A stretch of DNA of 64,000 nucleotides from Zelonia costaricensis (GCA_030849075.1 JASAOO010003564.1:147714-211713); one strand, 5' to 3'. Positions 1 through 10,574 are shown, counted from the first letter of the stretch. Notes: a model not told the origin generated them from the sequence alone. Translations and numbers: made by a program.

Positions 1-2
1 GG

Positions 3-2132
3 GCCGGCCACGTGGCTGTCTCACCCGTCACCTTCGCCTTTCGCTACAAGACACACAAACGTGGAGAGTGGCTGGCGCGGCTGGCGCTGAACCTCGCTCG
101 CCAGAAGCGCCACGCCGACGCGCTCGCGCTGCTGGAGGAGGCGCAGGCGGGGTATCGCGAGCTGGCCAGCCACACTGCATCTTCAGACGCGCCTGGTGCG
201 ACGGGTGCCGGGGCCGTACACATGCCGAGCTCAACGTGGCTCCCGTGCGACGCCATGACAAACACAACGGCCGCAGCGCTCTGCGCGGTGCTCGCAGGGG
301 AGTGCACCGCGGCGGTCGCGGCTGCGCTGCCAGTGAAGGTGCACCGCCGCGGTCGTATGCTGCGCGTGCTGTGGCCGTCCACGACGGCCAACACCACCAC
401 CTCCTCCGGTGTGCCAGAGCGTTCAACAACGGAAGCCGACGCAACGGAGTCCTCCACCGCTGCCTGCGCGGCCGCCCTCCAGCACGCCGCGTGGGAGTAC
501 CTGCGAGACCGCTACTGCCGTCGCCACGACCGCCTCACGCTGGAGCGAGCGCTCGCGACGGCGCACCGCCGCGTGCACCAGTGGACGCCGCTGCCGGCGC
601 ACCGCGAGCTCGCAACGCGGCGCTTGGTCGACATCCCCGTGCGCCGCGTGGGCGGGGTGCGCGACGCGCTGGACCGCATGCTGTGGCGCGAGCCCACGGG
701 CCTTGCGCGGCCGCAGCGCCGACCGCACTCGGGCACGGCGGAGCGGGGCGGCGCCAGTGCCGGTGCCGGTGCCGGTGCGGCGAGCGCGAAAACGATGGCG
801 GCGACGGCGACGGCGCCGCGCCGGTCAGCGACGCAGGTGGAGGTGTTTGTGCTGCGGCACTACCTCGCCCAGTGGAACACCAGCACGGCGCTGTGTCTGG
901 CATCGAGCGCCGCACCGCAGTGGTGTGGTGCGCACTGTGAGGGGCAGTGGATCGCGTGCCTCGCGCGGGCCTTGCTGTGGGACTGCTACTGGGCTTTCCC
1001 TTCCACGCAATACGTCACGGGCGCCGTGCCAGCTGCCGCTTCGACAGAAGCCTCGTCAGTGCCGCCGCTTCCATGCAACGACGCTGTGGGGTCTGCGGAG
1101 GAGGTGTTGTGGCTCTCCGCCTTCCAGGACGGCCCGCTCGACGTCACGACACCGCTGCACTTTGTGCACCGGCGCCGCGCCCTTGTCGAAACTCGCCTTG
1201 CCCAGCTCGAGCGGTGCTCTCGCGAGGAGCTCGTTCGCTACGTGGCAGCCCGCATCCGCGCCGAGGAACCGCCAGCCACGCCCAAGTCAGAAAGCCGCGC
1301 GAGCAGACGACAGCATGTCGGTGATGCACCCAGCGAGGCCGCCGGAGCGGACCTCGAAGAGGAGAGGTCGGCTTCCTTCCCTACCCCTCCGCCGCCCCGC
1401 GATTGCAACCGCGGCCATTCGGTGGGGATGCAGGGCAGCGCCGGCAGCGCTGCCGAGGACCGCCACCCGCCCTCACACGCACCTTCTTGGCGAATGCTCA
1501 ACGCGTCGGAGGAGGGGGAAGACGCCGAGGATGCCGAACTCATCGCGTCGTCGCTGCCTTCGCTGTGCTCGCCGCCGCCGCTGACGGATTGGGCGGACTC
1601 GTCCTCTCTGCCGCTAGCACAAGGCGCCGGGGACGGCGACGACAGCGGGGCAGGACACACGCGCGATGAGGAGGCCGGCAAAGGTTGTGGTGGCTCGCCG
1701 TCGGCGCCCGTGTTTGGCCCTTCCGCCACACTGCAGCTGGCCATTCCGGAGGCGTGGAAGGTGTCGACCGGGTCGCTGCCGCTACTGGATGTGCTGCGAG
1801 TCATGCCACTGGCCCCACTGTGGCGGCTGCTGCGCTGCATCTATCTGAGCCCTGTCACGGAGGGAGTGCCGCTGCGCTTCTCGGGGTTCCCTGACTTGGT
1901 CTTTTGGCGCGGCGGCAGCGGCGTGGAAACGGGTGTCGGCGGTGCTGCGACGGCTCGCGCGCCACGCGAGAGTTTCTGCCTAATGGAGGTCAAGAGCCCC
2001 ACCGACGTGCTCAGCACTAAGCAGGTGGCTGTAAATGATCTGCTGCGCCGCTGCGGCTTCGACGTGTCCGTGGTGCGCGTCGATGAGGTGCATGACGACG
2101 GCACGTATGTCAGCACGAAGCGCATCTGCTGA
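3..2132 (+). CDS. FAN1: FAN1-like structure-specific nuclease (VRR-NUC), 5' partial
   Basis: The frame is open to the left edge, so the N-terminus is missing; the first visible in-frame GTG is not taken as a start. About 710 residues are visible. The first residues (KRGEWLARLALNL) resemble the TPR-like region of FAN1. Further on, PLDVTTPLHFVHRRRALVETRL resembles the conserved FAN1 segment before the nuclease fold. The C-terminus carries GFPDLVFW (near visible residue 625) and MEVKSPTD (near 658), the PD...ExK signature of VRR-NUC nucleases, and an HCEG element near 308 supplies the extra catalytic glutamate. Known role of the family: flap endonuclease/5' exonuclease in interstrand-crosslink repair in the nucleus. 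A low-complexity Ala/Ser/Gly-rich insert (about 420-590) separates the conserved blocks, as is common in Leishmania proteins. The family is fairly sure; the true length is unknown. Confidence 0.8.
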   Translation, partial: AGHVAVSPVTFAFRYKTHKRGEWLARLALNLARQKRHADALALLEEAQAGYRELASHTASSDAPGATGAGAVHMPSSTWLPCDAMTNTTAAALCAVLAGECTAAVAAALPVKVHRRGRMLRVLWPSTTANTTTSSGVPERSTTEADATESSTAACAAALQHAAWEYLRDRYCRRHDRLTLERALATAHRRVHQWTPLPAHRELATRRLVDIPVRRVGGVRDALDRMLWREPTGLARPQRRPHSGTAERGGASAGAGAGAASAKTMAATATAPRRSATQVEVFVLRHYLAQWNTSTALCLASSAAPQWCGAHCEGQWIACLARALLWDCYWAFPSTQYVTGAVPAAASTEASSVPPLPCNDAVGSAEEVLWLSAFQDGPLDVTTPLHFVHRRRALVETRLAQLERCSREELVRYVAARIRAEEPPATPKSESRASRRQHVGDAPSEAAGADLEEERSASFPTPPPPRDCNRGHSVGMQGSAGSAAEDRHPPSHAPSWRMLNASEEGEDAEDAELIASSLPSLCSPPPLTDWADSSSLPLAQGAGDGDDSGAGHTRDEEAGKGCGGSPSAPVFGPSATLQLAIPEAWKVSTGSLPLLDVLRVMPLAPLWRLLRCIYLSPVTEGVPLRFSGFPDLVFWRGGSGVETGVGGAATARAPRESFCLMEVKSPTDVLSTKQVAVNDLLRRCGFDVSVVRVDEVHDDGTYVSTKRIC

Positions 2133-2277
2133 GAGGTGAACATACGCAATACTCGCCACAACGCGAGTGGCACTGACAAACTAGACAGAGAGCGAGAAAG
2201 GAGGATGGTCGGACGTGCGCCTCTGTTCGACGCGCGCGGGTGCATCCCGTCGATCAAGCGCACACGCCTGCTGACGC

Positions 2278-2293
2278 TTTTTTTTTTTTTCAG
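2278..2293 (+). promoter_or_regulatory. Candidate trans-splice acceptor (T13 then CAG)
   Basis: Thirteen consecutive T followed directly by CAG, 146 bases after the upstream stop codon. This is the classic trypanosomatid polypyrimidine-AG arrangement for spliced-leader addition. It lies 1.66 kb before the chosen FPGS start, so it would give a very long leader or serve an unrecognised transcript. Confidence 0.4.
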
Positions 2294-3490
2294 CCTCGAC
2301 GAGCGACTTTCGCACTCGTGCATCAACAACCGAGACAGCCCCATTGCTGCGACCTCGTCCGCTTGGGCCACCCGTACTGGAGCCGTCAGTGCCCGTGAAT
2401 GGCAAGACATCGTGTACCTCGTCCGCCTTTGGCCTTCACACATCCCCTTTGCGTCCCCTTCTCACTCGCTCTCTGTCTCTCTCTGCGCCTGTCCTGTTGT
2501 CGTCTCACACGGTTCAACCTTCCCCGTCCTGCACGTGGGCACGTTTTCGTGGTGTCTCTGCACCGCTGCACCCCACCCTCTCTCCATCCCGGCGTGCGCC
2601 TCTTTCCACATCGGTGCAACGCCGACTTCACAACTCGCGCTGCTGCCGGCCTGACCACCTCGGCCCCGGGCCCCACACGCCCGCCCTCCCACCGTGGCTC
2701 CTCATTCCCTCTCTTCCCTCTGGCACTACCGCTGTACCTGTGCGTAGAGAAGCCAACTCCATCTGTCGTTGTACTCCACATCAACGCCGCCTCTAGCACT
2801 CTTCCCTAATCCGAGCTGTTTCGCCCTTGGTCCCTCTACCCCGCCAGCCGCCCGGCTTTCCTTTCGTCCTCCTTGGGTCCCACAAGTCCACTTCCCCCTG
2901 GTGGTGCACCGCGCATCGACAGTCCTCGCGCTTCTCCGTTCTCTATCATTAGGTTTCTGGTAACGTAGACGTGTGTGTGTGTGCGTGCGTGTGCGTGCCC
3001 CTCCCGACTACCCCTTTTCAGTACCAGCTATATATACATAGTAGCTCTTTTCTCTCGCTCTCTACCGCCTGCCTCCTTTCACCGTGTGTGTGTGTGTGTC
3101 TGTGCGTGGTTCTGTGTTTAGTGGACTTGCGACAGCAGTGCTTTGACTCGTCGACTATCTGCTGCGTCTTCGGCTCTTAACCTCGCACTCCCTTCACGGT
3201 CCCATCCTCAAACACCCAGACCTGTTGCTCCCTCCCCACCCTCCCGCCTCCTCCTCTTCCTCCTCGTTCCCCCGCAGCCGGCAAGTACGCACGTCAGTCG
3301 CGGCTGCGTGTTCAGTCACATCGCACCCCCCGTGCGCTGTCTCGCAAGCCTGGCCCCTCCCTCTCTCTCCTCCCCTGCTCCCCCTGCTACTCATTTGCCT
3401 TGTCTTTGCGTGTTTTGATTGTCTTTTCGCGTCTTCTGCCACAGCCCACTTCTCACCGACCCACTCCGCTGGTTTGTGTCGTAGCGTACC

Positions 3491-3547
3491 CCATTTTCCG
3501 TTTTTTTTTTTGGGTCTTCTTTGCTTTGGATACCCGCGCTGCCCGAG
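3491..3547 (+). promoter_or_regulatory. Candidate FPGS trans-splice acceptor
   Basis: A pyrimidine tract including T11 and a following TCTTCTTTGCTTT stretch leads to the first downstream AG at 3546-3547. If used, the first ATG of the message would be the in-frame one at 3593, not the one at 3950. Confidence 0.4.
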
Positions 3548-3949
3548 GCTCCTCGCTTCTCCACGTGCCTTGGAGCTTGTGTCGGACCTGCTATGCATCG
3601 CTGCTGTACCCCCTGTCGCTCTCCTTCCTGTCACGGCCACATCGCGCACTCCTTCTCCTTCTCCGCGCTCCACCCGCGTCTTCCTTGCACGCGCGCCGCC
3701 GGCGCTTCGGCTATCGCCCTGCTCGCCACCTCCACCCCGGGCTTCTTCTCTACCACCACCGCTGCTGTGCTGGCCGACGTCAGCGGCTCGCGGAAGCCTT
3801 GTCGCAGTGCACTCGGCTGCGGTGCCAGATCCGTGGGTCCCGCTTTTCTATCACCGTCGCGCGCCTCTTGCGCGCCCTCCGCGCAGTCTAGTCTGCGGCT
3901 CCTGCGCCCGCTCGTGCGCCCTGTCGCCTTCGCACTTCGCACGCCGGCC

Positions 3950-5536
3950 ATGTCTGCATCCACTCTCCACCCCGGCGCCCCGGCCGCGGGCGCGACGCAC
4001 CCGAGCATCGTCGTCCGCAACCTCGGCGAGGACGGTCGCGGCGCGAGCGAGCGCCCTGGTGCTGCCACGACCGCCCTTGCAGCGCCGTCGCGGCGCCGGC
4101 ACCGCTCCTTCGCTGATGCCGTGACGGTGGTGAACCAGATGACGGGGCGGCGGCCGAACAAGTGCCCGGACGGCTTCGAGACAACGAAGCGCTTCCTGGA
4201 CCGACTCGGCTTTGCCCCCATCCTGGAGCGCATTCGTTTTGTCCACGTCGCTGGCACCAAAGGTAAAGGCACCACCTCCGCCTACACCGCCGCTCTCTTG
4301 CAGGCGTACGGCTTTAAGGTGGGTCTCTTCACCTCGCCGCACCTGACCGACCTGCGCGAGCGGACGGTGGTGGATGGGCGGCTGCTCGATGAGAACAAGT
4401 ACGCCTCGTACTTCTTCGACTTCCTCGACAAGTACGAGGCGCTTCAGTACTCGGCCAGCCAGCTCGACCGCGACATCGCCGCCCCGTCACGCGCCAACTT
4501 CTTCCGCTTCGTCTTTCTCCTCTCCCTGTACATCTTCGAGCAGGAGGGGGTGGAGGTGGCGGTGATGGAGGTGGGCATGGGGGGCCGCATCGACTCCACC
4601 AACACCGTGCCGTCTGAGGTGAGCGTTATCACGGCGCTCGGCTACGACCACATGGAGATCTTGGGCAACACGATCCAGGAGATTGCCGGCGAGAAGGCGG
4701 GCATCATGAAGCCTGGCGTCGTCTGCTTCGCTGCCCCGCAGGTCGACCACCCCGAGACGCGTGTCGTGCTCGAGACGCAAGCGCACACGATCGGCGCGCC
4801 GCTTGTGCTGCTCGACGACAATGTGCTGCCCATACGCAGCTGGCCGCGTCTTGCCATTGGCGGTGCACACGCCGTGGAGGACAGCAAGCTGGCGCTGATG
4901 GCCGCCCGCCGCATCGCGAACATTCCCCCGATCCTGCCGCTGGACGAGGTGGAGCGGAGCGTGTTGCAGAGCATGACGTTCGCTGGCCGCTCCCAGGTTG
5001 TCGAGGTCGACGGCGGCGCCGATGTCACCTTCTACTTGGACGGCGCCCACACGCTGGAGAGCCTGAACGGGGCAACGGAGTGGTTCCTCGAGGCGAGCGC
5101 CGCTCGCACCAAGGACGCCGCGCCACGCCGCGTGCTCCTCTTCTACACATCGCGCGAGCCCACCCGCATCCTCAAGGCCTTTATGCCGTTTGTCTCGAAG
5201 TTCTGCAAGGTGGTCGTGGCCCAGGTGGCGAACCCGCGCATGACCTCGCACTCGGCCGACCCCGGCGATGTGGCGGGGAAGCTGAGCGAGCTGCGCGAGG
5301 AGGTGGTGGCGACGACGGAGCGGTGGCGCGCCATGTATCGCGAGGTGCCGTGCCTGCCGTGTGCCCGCCCCTTCTCCGCGCTGGAGGACATAATGGACTT
5401 GGTGTTGCCGTCCGCGAGCGACAACGAGGACGCGTCGAAGCCGGCGCAGGTGTTTGTGTGCGGCTCCTTCTTTCTCGTCGGCGACGTCGTGAAGCTGCTC
5501 AAGGAGTACGAGACGGGCGGCCGGCGCAGCGAGTAG
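3950..5536 (+). CDS. FPGS: Folylpolyglutamate synthase
   Basis: Predicted 528 residues. The enzyme adds glutamates to reduced folates (and methotrexate) using ATP, which retains them in the cell. A short Ala-rich leader precedes the Mur-ligase-like ATPase core: P-loop AGTKGKGTTS at about 101-110, followed by GLFTSPHL, the GMGGRIDSTN segment, and GYDHMEILGNT...EKAGIMKPG. The C-terminal domain has YLDGAHTLES, the family DGAHT motif. The ATG at 3950 gives a length close to the roughly 540 residues I recall for Leishmania FPGS. A second in-frame ATG at 3593 would add 119 Ser/Ala/Arg-rich residues, possibly an organelle presequence. It is the second gene of the visible rightward unit. The assignment is firm; the start is less so. 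Confidence 0.93.
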   Translation: MSASTLHPGAPAAGATHPSIVVRNLGEDGRGASERPGAATTALAAPSRRRHRSFADAVTVVNQMTGRRPNKCPDGFETTKRFLDRLGFAPILERIRFVHVAGTKGKGTTSAYTAALLQAYGFKVGLFTSPHLTDLRERTVVDGRLLDENKYASYFFDFLDKYEALQYSASQLDRDIAAPSRANFFRFVFLLSLYIFEQEGVEVAVMEVGMGGRIDSTNTVPSEVSVITALGYDHMEILGNTIQEIAGEKAGIMKPGVVCFAAPQVDHPETRVVLETQAHTIGAPLVLLDDNVLPIRSWPRLAIGGAHAVEDSKLALMAARRIANIPPILPLDEVERSVLQSMTFAGRSQVVEVDGGADVTFYLDGAHTLESLNGATEWFLEASAARTKDAAPRRVLLFYTSREPTRILKAFMPFVSKFCKVVVAQVANPRMTSHSADPGDVAGKLSELREEVVATTERWRAMYREVPCLPCARPFSALEDIMDLVLPSASDNEDASKPAQVFVCGSFFLVGDVVKLLKEYETGGRRSE

Positions 5537-7284
5537 CGTGATGGCAACGGCGGTGGCAGTCGTGGGTGTGTGTGTACGCGCGCTCACGGGCATGCCACCT
5601 CAGCTCCCTCTCACGCACTGCCACTGCGCGGTCACACGCTGCGCTTGAGCGCAGGCAAATAGGAGCCGCCCGATGGCCCTCCTTCTTTTCCTTCGTCTGC
5701 AACTGCGTTGGGGGCGGTGAGGCGGCGAGCCGGCGTGGAGACGGTAACGTCTGTACGCCTGGCGTGCGTCTCGCCTCCCCGCGCTGCAGACACACGCAAC
5801 GCGGAAGCGGAAAAGAAAGTGCGACGAGAGGGAGAGGGGAGGGATGGTGGTGGTGGTGGGACGGGGCGAGCGACGGGTGGTGTTGGCGTGCAGCAGTGAC
5901 CACAAACAAAGGAAGGGGGCGTGTGGGGGGCGGGGTGCGTGGGATGGCAGGGTGGGCGCCGGGTTGGCTAGCGGCAGGCGGCGGCCAAAGCAAGCACCTC
6001 TGGGCTGTGCTGCGCCAAAAAACAACAACGAAAAACGGTGCTGTCGTGCTGCAGCTGCGGGGGGAGGGGGGAGGGGTTCGGGCAAAGCTTGGCGATGGGG
6101 GAGCTTGTAACAACAGAGGGGAGAGGAGCAGGCCACGCGTGTACACGCCTCTGACCATGATAAACGAAAACGGTGAGGAGGGGGGGCTGTGTACACCTCG
6201 CTGGCACGGAGCTTTGGTTCCTTTCCTCTACCGCGACTGTGGGGGCATCTCCGCTGTGTTTGGGTGCTGAGTTGGCAACTGCTGTGACGCGCGTTTAGTT
6301 TTCTGTCTGGATTGTTCGTGGTGGTGCTGCGACTAGCACCAACGCTAGGATCATGCGGTGCGCACACCCATACACACCCTTACACACACATACAAACATA
6401 CACGTACGCGTGTGCCACGTCAACGGTGGTAGCTGCGTGCTCGCCTCATCACTTACTTGTTCCTGCCAGCGTGCTCTTTCTCTAACAGCCGCTATAAACC
6501 CGCAGTGCCCGGCGCATTGGTCGTACAGGATGGAGAGGGTCGCTCGCTCGGTGCGACCCACTGGCGAGGAAGAGAAGGAGAGGTGCCGTGAAGCACCGCT
6601 GCAACCTACTCTGACCTGTCTGAGTTACCGCATTGCTTCTCCCCACCTCCCTGACCTGCACGCTCCGCGCACCCGCAGTCGTGTGCACATCCTCCTTCCT
6701 CGGCGAGCCCGCTCATGCCAGTCGGTGCCACGCCGCTCTCCACTGCGCACGCCGTAGAAAGTGGAAGTGAAGAAGGGGAAGGGGGACTACCGGCCTCGCG
6801 GTTCCACCTCACCGCCATCACAAGAAAAAAAAAACGTACGCTGCACTGCCCTCTCCTAACCACACAAACGCGACATACAAGCTCTGGAGAAACACGACGC
6901 CCCGTGTGGAAGTCCGTCCCGTGCCTCGCTTCGTCTCCGATGCAATCGCGCACGTGACGCGCACTACGGAAGCACGCGTCACACGGATGGGGTGCACCCC
7001 CGAGTCGTGGACCTGTTCTGCCTCGACAAGCCTATGTCTGCTCTCCCCGGCTCCTCGGTGAAGGCTCTGCCGCGCACCGGATCGGAGCACCCGCCCGGCG
7101 TCTCCAGAGCCGTTGCTCACACGCGTGTGCCGCCCCTCGATGCATAAAAAGGAAGAGTGAGACGGCGCACGGCGGAGGCGGACGTGACGGCCACCCACTT
7201 GACTCACCCAACTCACGCTCCACCGCCTTGCGTGCCTTGTGGACATTCGCTGCTTTGCTCTTAGCCTTCCCTGTCAAGGTGGCT

Positions 7285-7310
7285 CACACACACACACACA
7301 CACACACACA
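7285..7310. repeat. (CA)13 microsatellite
   Basis: Uninterrupted CA dinucleotide run about 130 bases upstream of the RCC1-like start codon. Length is probably polymorphic. Confidence 0.95.
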
Positions 7311-7387
7311 CGTACCTCCATCACTGAGAGCAAACGCACGCACAAATCTCCAAAGCACAAAAAGAAGGACGACGCGCACGCTGGGCA

Positions 7388-7405
7388 TTCCCTTCTTCTT
7401 CTGAG
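7388..7405 (+). promoter_or_regulatory. Candidate trans-splice acceptor for RCC1-like gene
   Basis: The pyrimidine run TTCCCTTCTTCTTCT is followed by GAG, with AG at 7404-7405. Use of this site would leave a leader of 33 bases before the ATG at 7439, apart from the spliced leader. Confidence 0.45.
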
Positions 7406-7438
7406 CTCCTCTTCATTGCATCGTCCTACGTGGCTCAC

Positions 7439-9640
7439 ATGTTCGCCGTCGTGCCCACTACCGCAGCTGTGCCGACGGAGGCGCAGCTGCATACCCTCGC
7501 GGGGACTGCCAAGTCCGTCGTGGACGCGCTGCGGCCGCACCTCGACCCTCTGACGCCCCCCAAAAGCACCGCAGTGACCCATAGCCCCACTCCATCCACT
7601 CCATCCGCCTCCGCCGGCACCCCGGCTGTGCCTCTCACAATCCGCAAAGTGGTCTCCTGCAATGCCGTGTACTCGGCCCTGCTGCGGAGCGACGGAAGGC
7701 TGCTGCTGCTCACGAGCCCGCCTGCAGCCCCCGCGCAGGTCAGCGTGCTGGAGAGCGGAAGCGAAGAGGTGGTCGACGTGGCGGCAGGGGCCTCGCACGT
7801 GGTGTACTGCACCACGTCAGGGGCGGTGTACACGTGCGGCTACGACAACACCTACGGCCAGCTCGGCGACGGCTCCGTCTGGTCCGCCGACGTCTGCGAG
7901 GGCGCCGGCGCTGACACGGCCGTGCCGGTGATGCGGTCGCCACGCCGCATCCACTGCTTCGGCGCCTCACTCTCCGAGAGCGTCGAGGAGATTGGGGAGC
8001 TGCTGGGCTCCGGCACGGACTGCCGCGTCGCCATCGGACTGGCACTGCCCACCTCCTCGCTCGCCGCCTCCGGGGCACCCGCCGCGGACGACATAGCGAA
8101 TGCCGTGGGCGGCGCGAGCACCCACGGTGCCACACCTGCCACGGCCTCCTGGCGCCGTGCCCCTCCTCCGGCGGACCGCCATATTGTCCAGGTCGCGTGT
8201 GGGGCACAGCACACACTGCTCCTCACGCAGTCTGGCCGGTGCGTGTATGCGTGTGGCACGGGGGAGCACGGCCAGCTCGGCGGCTCGCGGCCGGTGCTCG
8301 TGCAGCCGAGCTTTCGGGCGATTCCGCTGCTGTTCGGGCACGACATGGCCCAGGTGGCAGCTGCCGCGGCGCACAGCTTTGTGCTCCTCCGCAACGGCCT
8401 CCTCTACGCGTTTGGCGACAACGCGTGTGGGCAGCTCGGTCTCGGCCACACCCGCCGCGTCACTCGCCCCACCGTCGTGCCGCTCACGGCGGACCAGGGG
8501 CTGGAGCTCACGCAGGGGGCGCAACCGGCGAACACTGCCTCCGCCAGCGGCGGGTCACAGCGGCGGCTTGACCCGAAGACGTACGTGTCGCTGCGCGCCC
8601 CGTACGCGTCGACGGAGAGCACGTACTACCCCCTCCGCGTGCCCCGCCTGCAGGCGGACACGAAGGGGCACGACGCCGGCTCCGCGGCGGGCGATGACGA
8701 CTTTGAAAGCAGCACCAACGCATTTGCGGTGACGACCAGGTTCCCGGGCAAAGAGCGGGACTTCGAGTTCTTGAGTGCGAGTGTGCGGGTGGTACGTGTG
8801 TACTGTTGCGTGTCGTGGACACTGCTGGAGACGACCAGCACGGAGGTGTGGCTGTCGTGTGGCGCGCCACTGACGCGTGGCCTAGGCCCAAACCCTCCCG
8901 CCGCCCCCGGCGCCACCCTCGCACGCATCGACGGGTGCGGTGTGCTTGGGCGACCGCTGCGCCATAGCAAGGCGGAGGCGTACATCTTTCAGCCAGTGCT
9001 GTGGGCCTCCACCCTCTCGGGGCTGCGCCTCGGCTCCGAGGCTACTGTCACCGCGCTCGCCACCCCGCCAGTCTGTGCAAAGGAGGAGCAGCACTTCTTT
9101 ACGGTGGGCGTCTTCGGCAGCACGGCCGACAGCGTCTCCATCCCGCTGCAGCAGTCCAGCCTCCGCGTCCAGCCGCAGGCGTCGTTCTCGGCTGCCGACG
9201 ACGTGCCTCGAACGCCGGCAGAGACAGCAGCGCCGGCGGCGTGGCACCGGGCCTCGGAGGACAGCCGCATCAGCGACACGGACGCAAGCCTCTTTCACGC
9301 CACCAAGGGAACAGAGAAGGCGATTATGCAGGCGAGCGACATCAGCGTGAACGCGTACGCCACGTCGTTGTTGCTCGCCCTGCTCAGCTCGCGCACTGGC
9401 GAGGTGAGCCGCGACAGCGTCGTCACGAGCATCGTGATCCAGAGTGGCTGCCCCGCCCCGACTGCGCTGGAGGTGCGAGGTCACCGCGCCTCGACCGTGC
9501 GCCCCATCGCGACAGTGCCGTCACACGCGAGCGCCCGCAAGCTGGCCGTCTCTGCGGGGTCGTGCGGAACGTCGGTGGTGCAGGTGTACTCTTCGCGCGG
9601 CATCGTTATCCCGCTGCCCGCCTACGCGCTTGTCCTCTAG
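7439..9640 (+). CDS. RCC1-repeat (beta-propeller) protein
   Basis: Predicted 733 residues. RCC1-type blades are visible as YTCGYDNTYGQLGDG (about 130-145), VYACGTGEHGQLGG (about 268-282) and LYAFGDNACGQLGLG (about 321-336), with preceding VACGAQHTLLL and VAAAAAHSFVLL strands. These are the typical glycine-rich turns and AxGxxHS/T elements of the fold. Only three clear repeats are seen, with Ala/Ser-rich inserts between them; the C-terminal half (340-733) has no motif I recognise. RCC1 family members act as Ran exchange factors or as scaffolds in ubiquitin, ciliary or chromatin pathways; the sequence does not decide which. The start is the ATG at 7439; a GTG three codons earlier was not used. 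Neighbours give no functional hint. Confidence 0.75.
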   Translation: MFAVVPTTAAVPTEAQLHTLAGTAKSVVDALRPHLDPLTPPKSTAVTHSPTPSTPSASAGTPAVPLTIRKVVSCNAVYSALLRSDGRLLLLTSPPAAPAQVSVLESGSEEVVDVAAGASHVVYCTTSGAVYTCGYDNTYGQLGDGSVWSADVCEGAGADTAVPVMRSPRRIHCFGASLSESVEEIGELLGSGTDCRVAIGLALPTSSLAASGAPAADDIANAVGGASTHGATPATASWRRAPPPADRHIVQVACGAQHTLLLTQSGRCVYACGTGEHGQLGGSRPVLVQPSFRAIPLLFGHDMAQVAAAAAHSFVLLRNGLLYAFGDNACGQLGLGHTRRVTRPTVVPLTADQGLELTQGAQPANTASASGGSQRRLDPKTYVSLRAPYASTESTYYPLRVPRLQADTKGHDAGSAAGDDDFESSTNAFAVTTRFPGKERDFEFLSASVRVVRVYCCVSWTLLETTSTEVWLSCGAPLTRGLGPNPPAAPGATLARIDGCGVLGRPLRHSKAEAYIFQPVLWASTLSGLRLGSEATVTALATPPVCAKEEQHFFTVGVFGSTADSVSIPLQQSSLRVQPQASFSAADDVPRTPAETAAPAAWHRASEDSRISDTDASLFHATKGTEKAIMQASDISVNAYATSLLLALLSSRTGEVSRDSVVTSIVIQSGCPAPTALEVRGHRASTVRPIATVPSHASARKLAVSAGSCGTSVVQVYSSRGIVIPLPAYALVL

Positions 9641-10035
9641 CGGTTTGCTGTGTGTGTGTGTGTGTGTGGTTACGCGGCTGCGTGAGAGAGCGCAGAAAGA
9701 CTTGTCCAGGTCACTACTCTTGGTTTCTCTGACTTTACAGGGTGCCGCTTGGCCCCTCCTCCCCGCCGCCCCCCGCTTCGTCAAAAAAGACGGCAGGGGC
9801 TGCGATGCCGGGCACCGCACTGCATCGATGTACAGTGAAAACACACACAAAAAGAAGAAAGAACACAGCGGTGGTGAAGGTGGAGGAAGTGGGGGGGGGA
9901 GGAGAGGTACGGGGTGGGTGGGCGGATGGGAAAGGGAGGTCGGGAGTGGGTGGCCATGACGATGTCTGCGTCGAGTAGCTGCGCCGCTGCCCCGCACTTC
10001 CGCCCTCACTGCTCCACCGTGCTTGCTGTCTTCGT

Positions 10036-10055
10036 ATTTTTTTTTTCGTTGCCAG
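10036..10055 (+). promoter_or_regulatory. Candidate trans-splice acceptor for acid phosphatase A
   Basis: The run TATTTTTTTTTTCGTTGCC is followed by AG at 10054-10055, about 740 bases before the ATG. Other pyrimidine tracts lie nearer the gene, including one touching the start codon at 10771-10795, so the exact acceptor is uncertain. Confidence 0.35.
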
Positions 10056-10574
10056 CTCCTCCTTCCTTCGCTTCTGTCTGCACAACACTCGACCAGCTCT
10101 CCGCCCCCCCCCCTCGACTCTCGCGACTCCGTTTTCAACTGCAGCAGACGCTCTTCGTCTCATGATCACCATCTGCGTCTCGCTGCTGCGGTCTTGCGCT
10201 GCAGTCTGGCGGTGGGTGAGCGGTGCCGAGTACGTCGCAGCAACACGTGGCTGCCTTTCCCCCTGCTCACCGCCGCCTGTTTGGCGAGGCAGCGAGCCGG
10301 CTCAGCGGCTCTGTAATGTGGCTCACTCTTCAGCTTTCTTGCAGCTCCATGTTATCACTCTCTCTTCCACGGACTCCCCCCATCGGCTCTCTCACTTTCT
10401 CTCACCCCCACGCACAATACCGCCACGACCGGCCGCGCACTCAGCAGTGTCCGCCTCGCAGTCGTCTCCCACCGCTCCCGTTTTCCCCCTTTTCTGCACT
10501 GCCAGACCGGCTCCGCCTCTTCGCCTCCAAACCGACTCAGTCCGCCCATTGTTCAGTCTCTGCCGCACTCCGGG

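Larger units (their letters stand above)
2133..3949. other. Intergenic region, FAN1-like to FPGS
   Basis: Pyrimidine-rich on the + strand with TG repeats near 2970-3000 and 3085-3100 and strong T tracts at 2278-2290 and 3501-3511. It should hold the 3' UTR of the nuclease gene and the 5' UTR of FPGS. The short open frames here are low-complexity Ser/Pro/Leu-rich and I do not regard them as genes. Confidence 0.6.
5537..7438. other. Intergenic region, FPGS to RCC1-like gene
   Basis: Holds a G-rich stretch (about 5830-6120), short CA runs near 6360-6400, an A8 run near 6829 and a (CA)13 microsatellite at 7285-7310. No open frame here shows a recognisable domain. It presumably contains the FPGS 3' UTR and the next gene's leader. 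Confidence 0.6.

Noticed and set aside
4487..5593. Long open frame antisense to FPGS
   Set aside because: Lies opposite a well-supported gene. GC-rich third positions create long shadow frames; the product has no domain.
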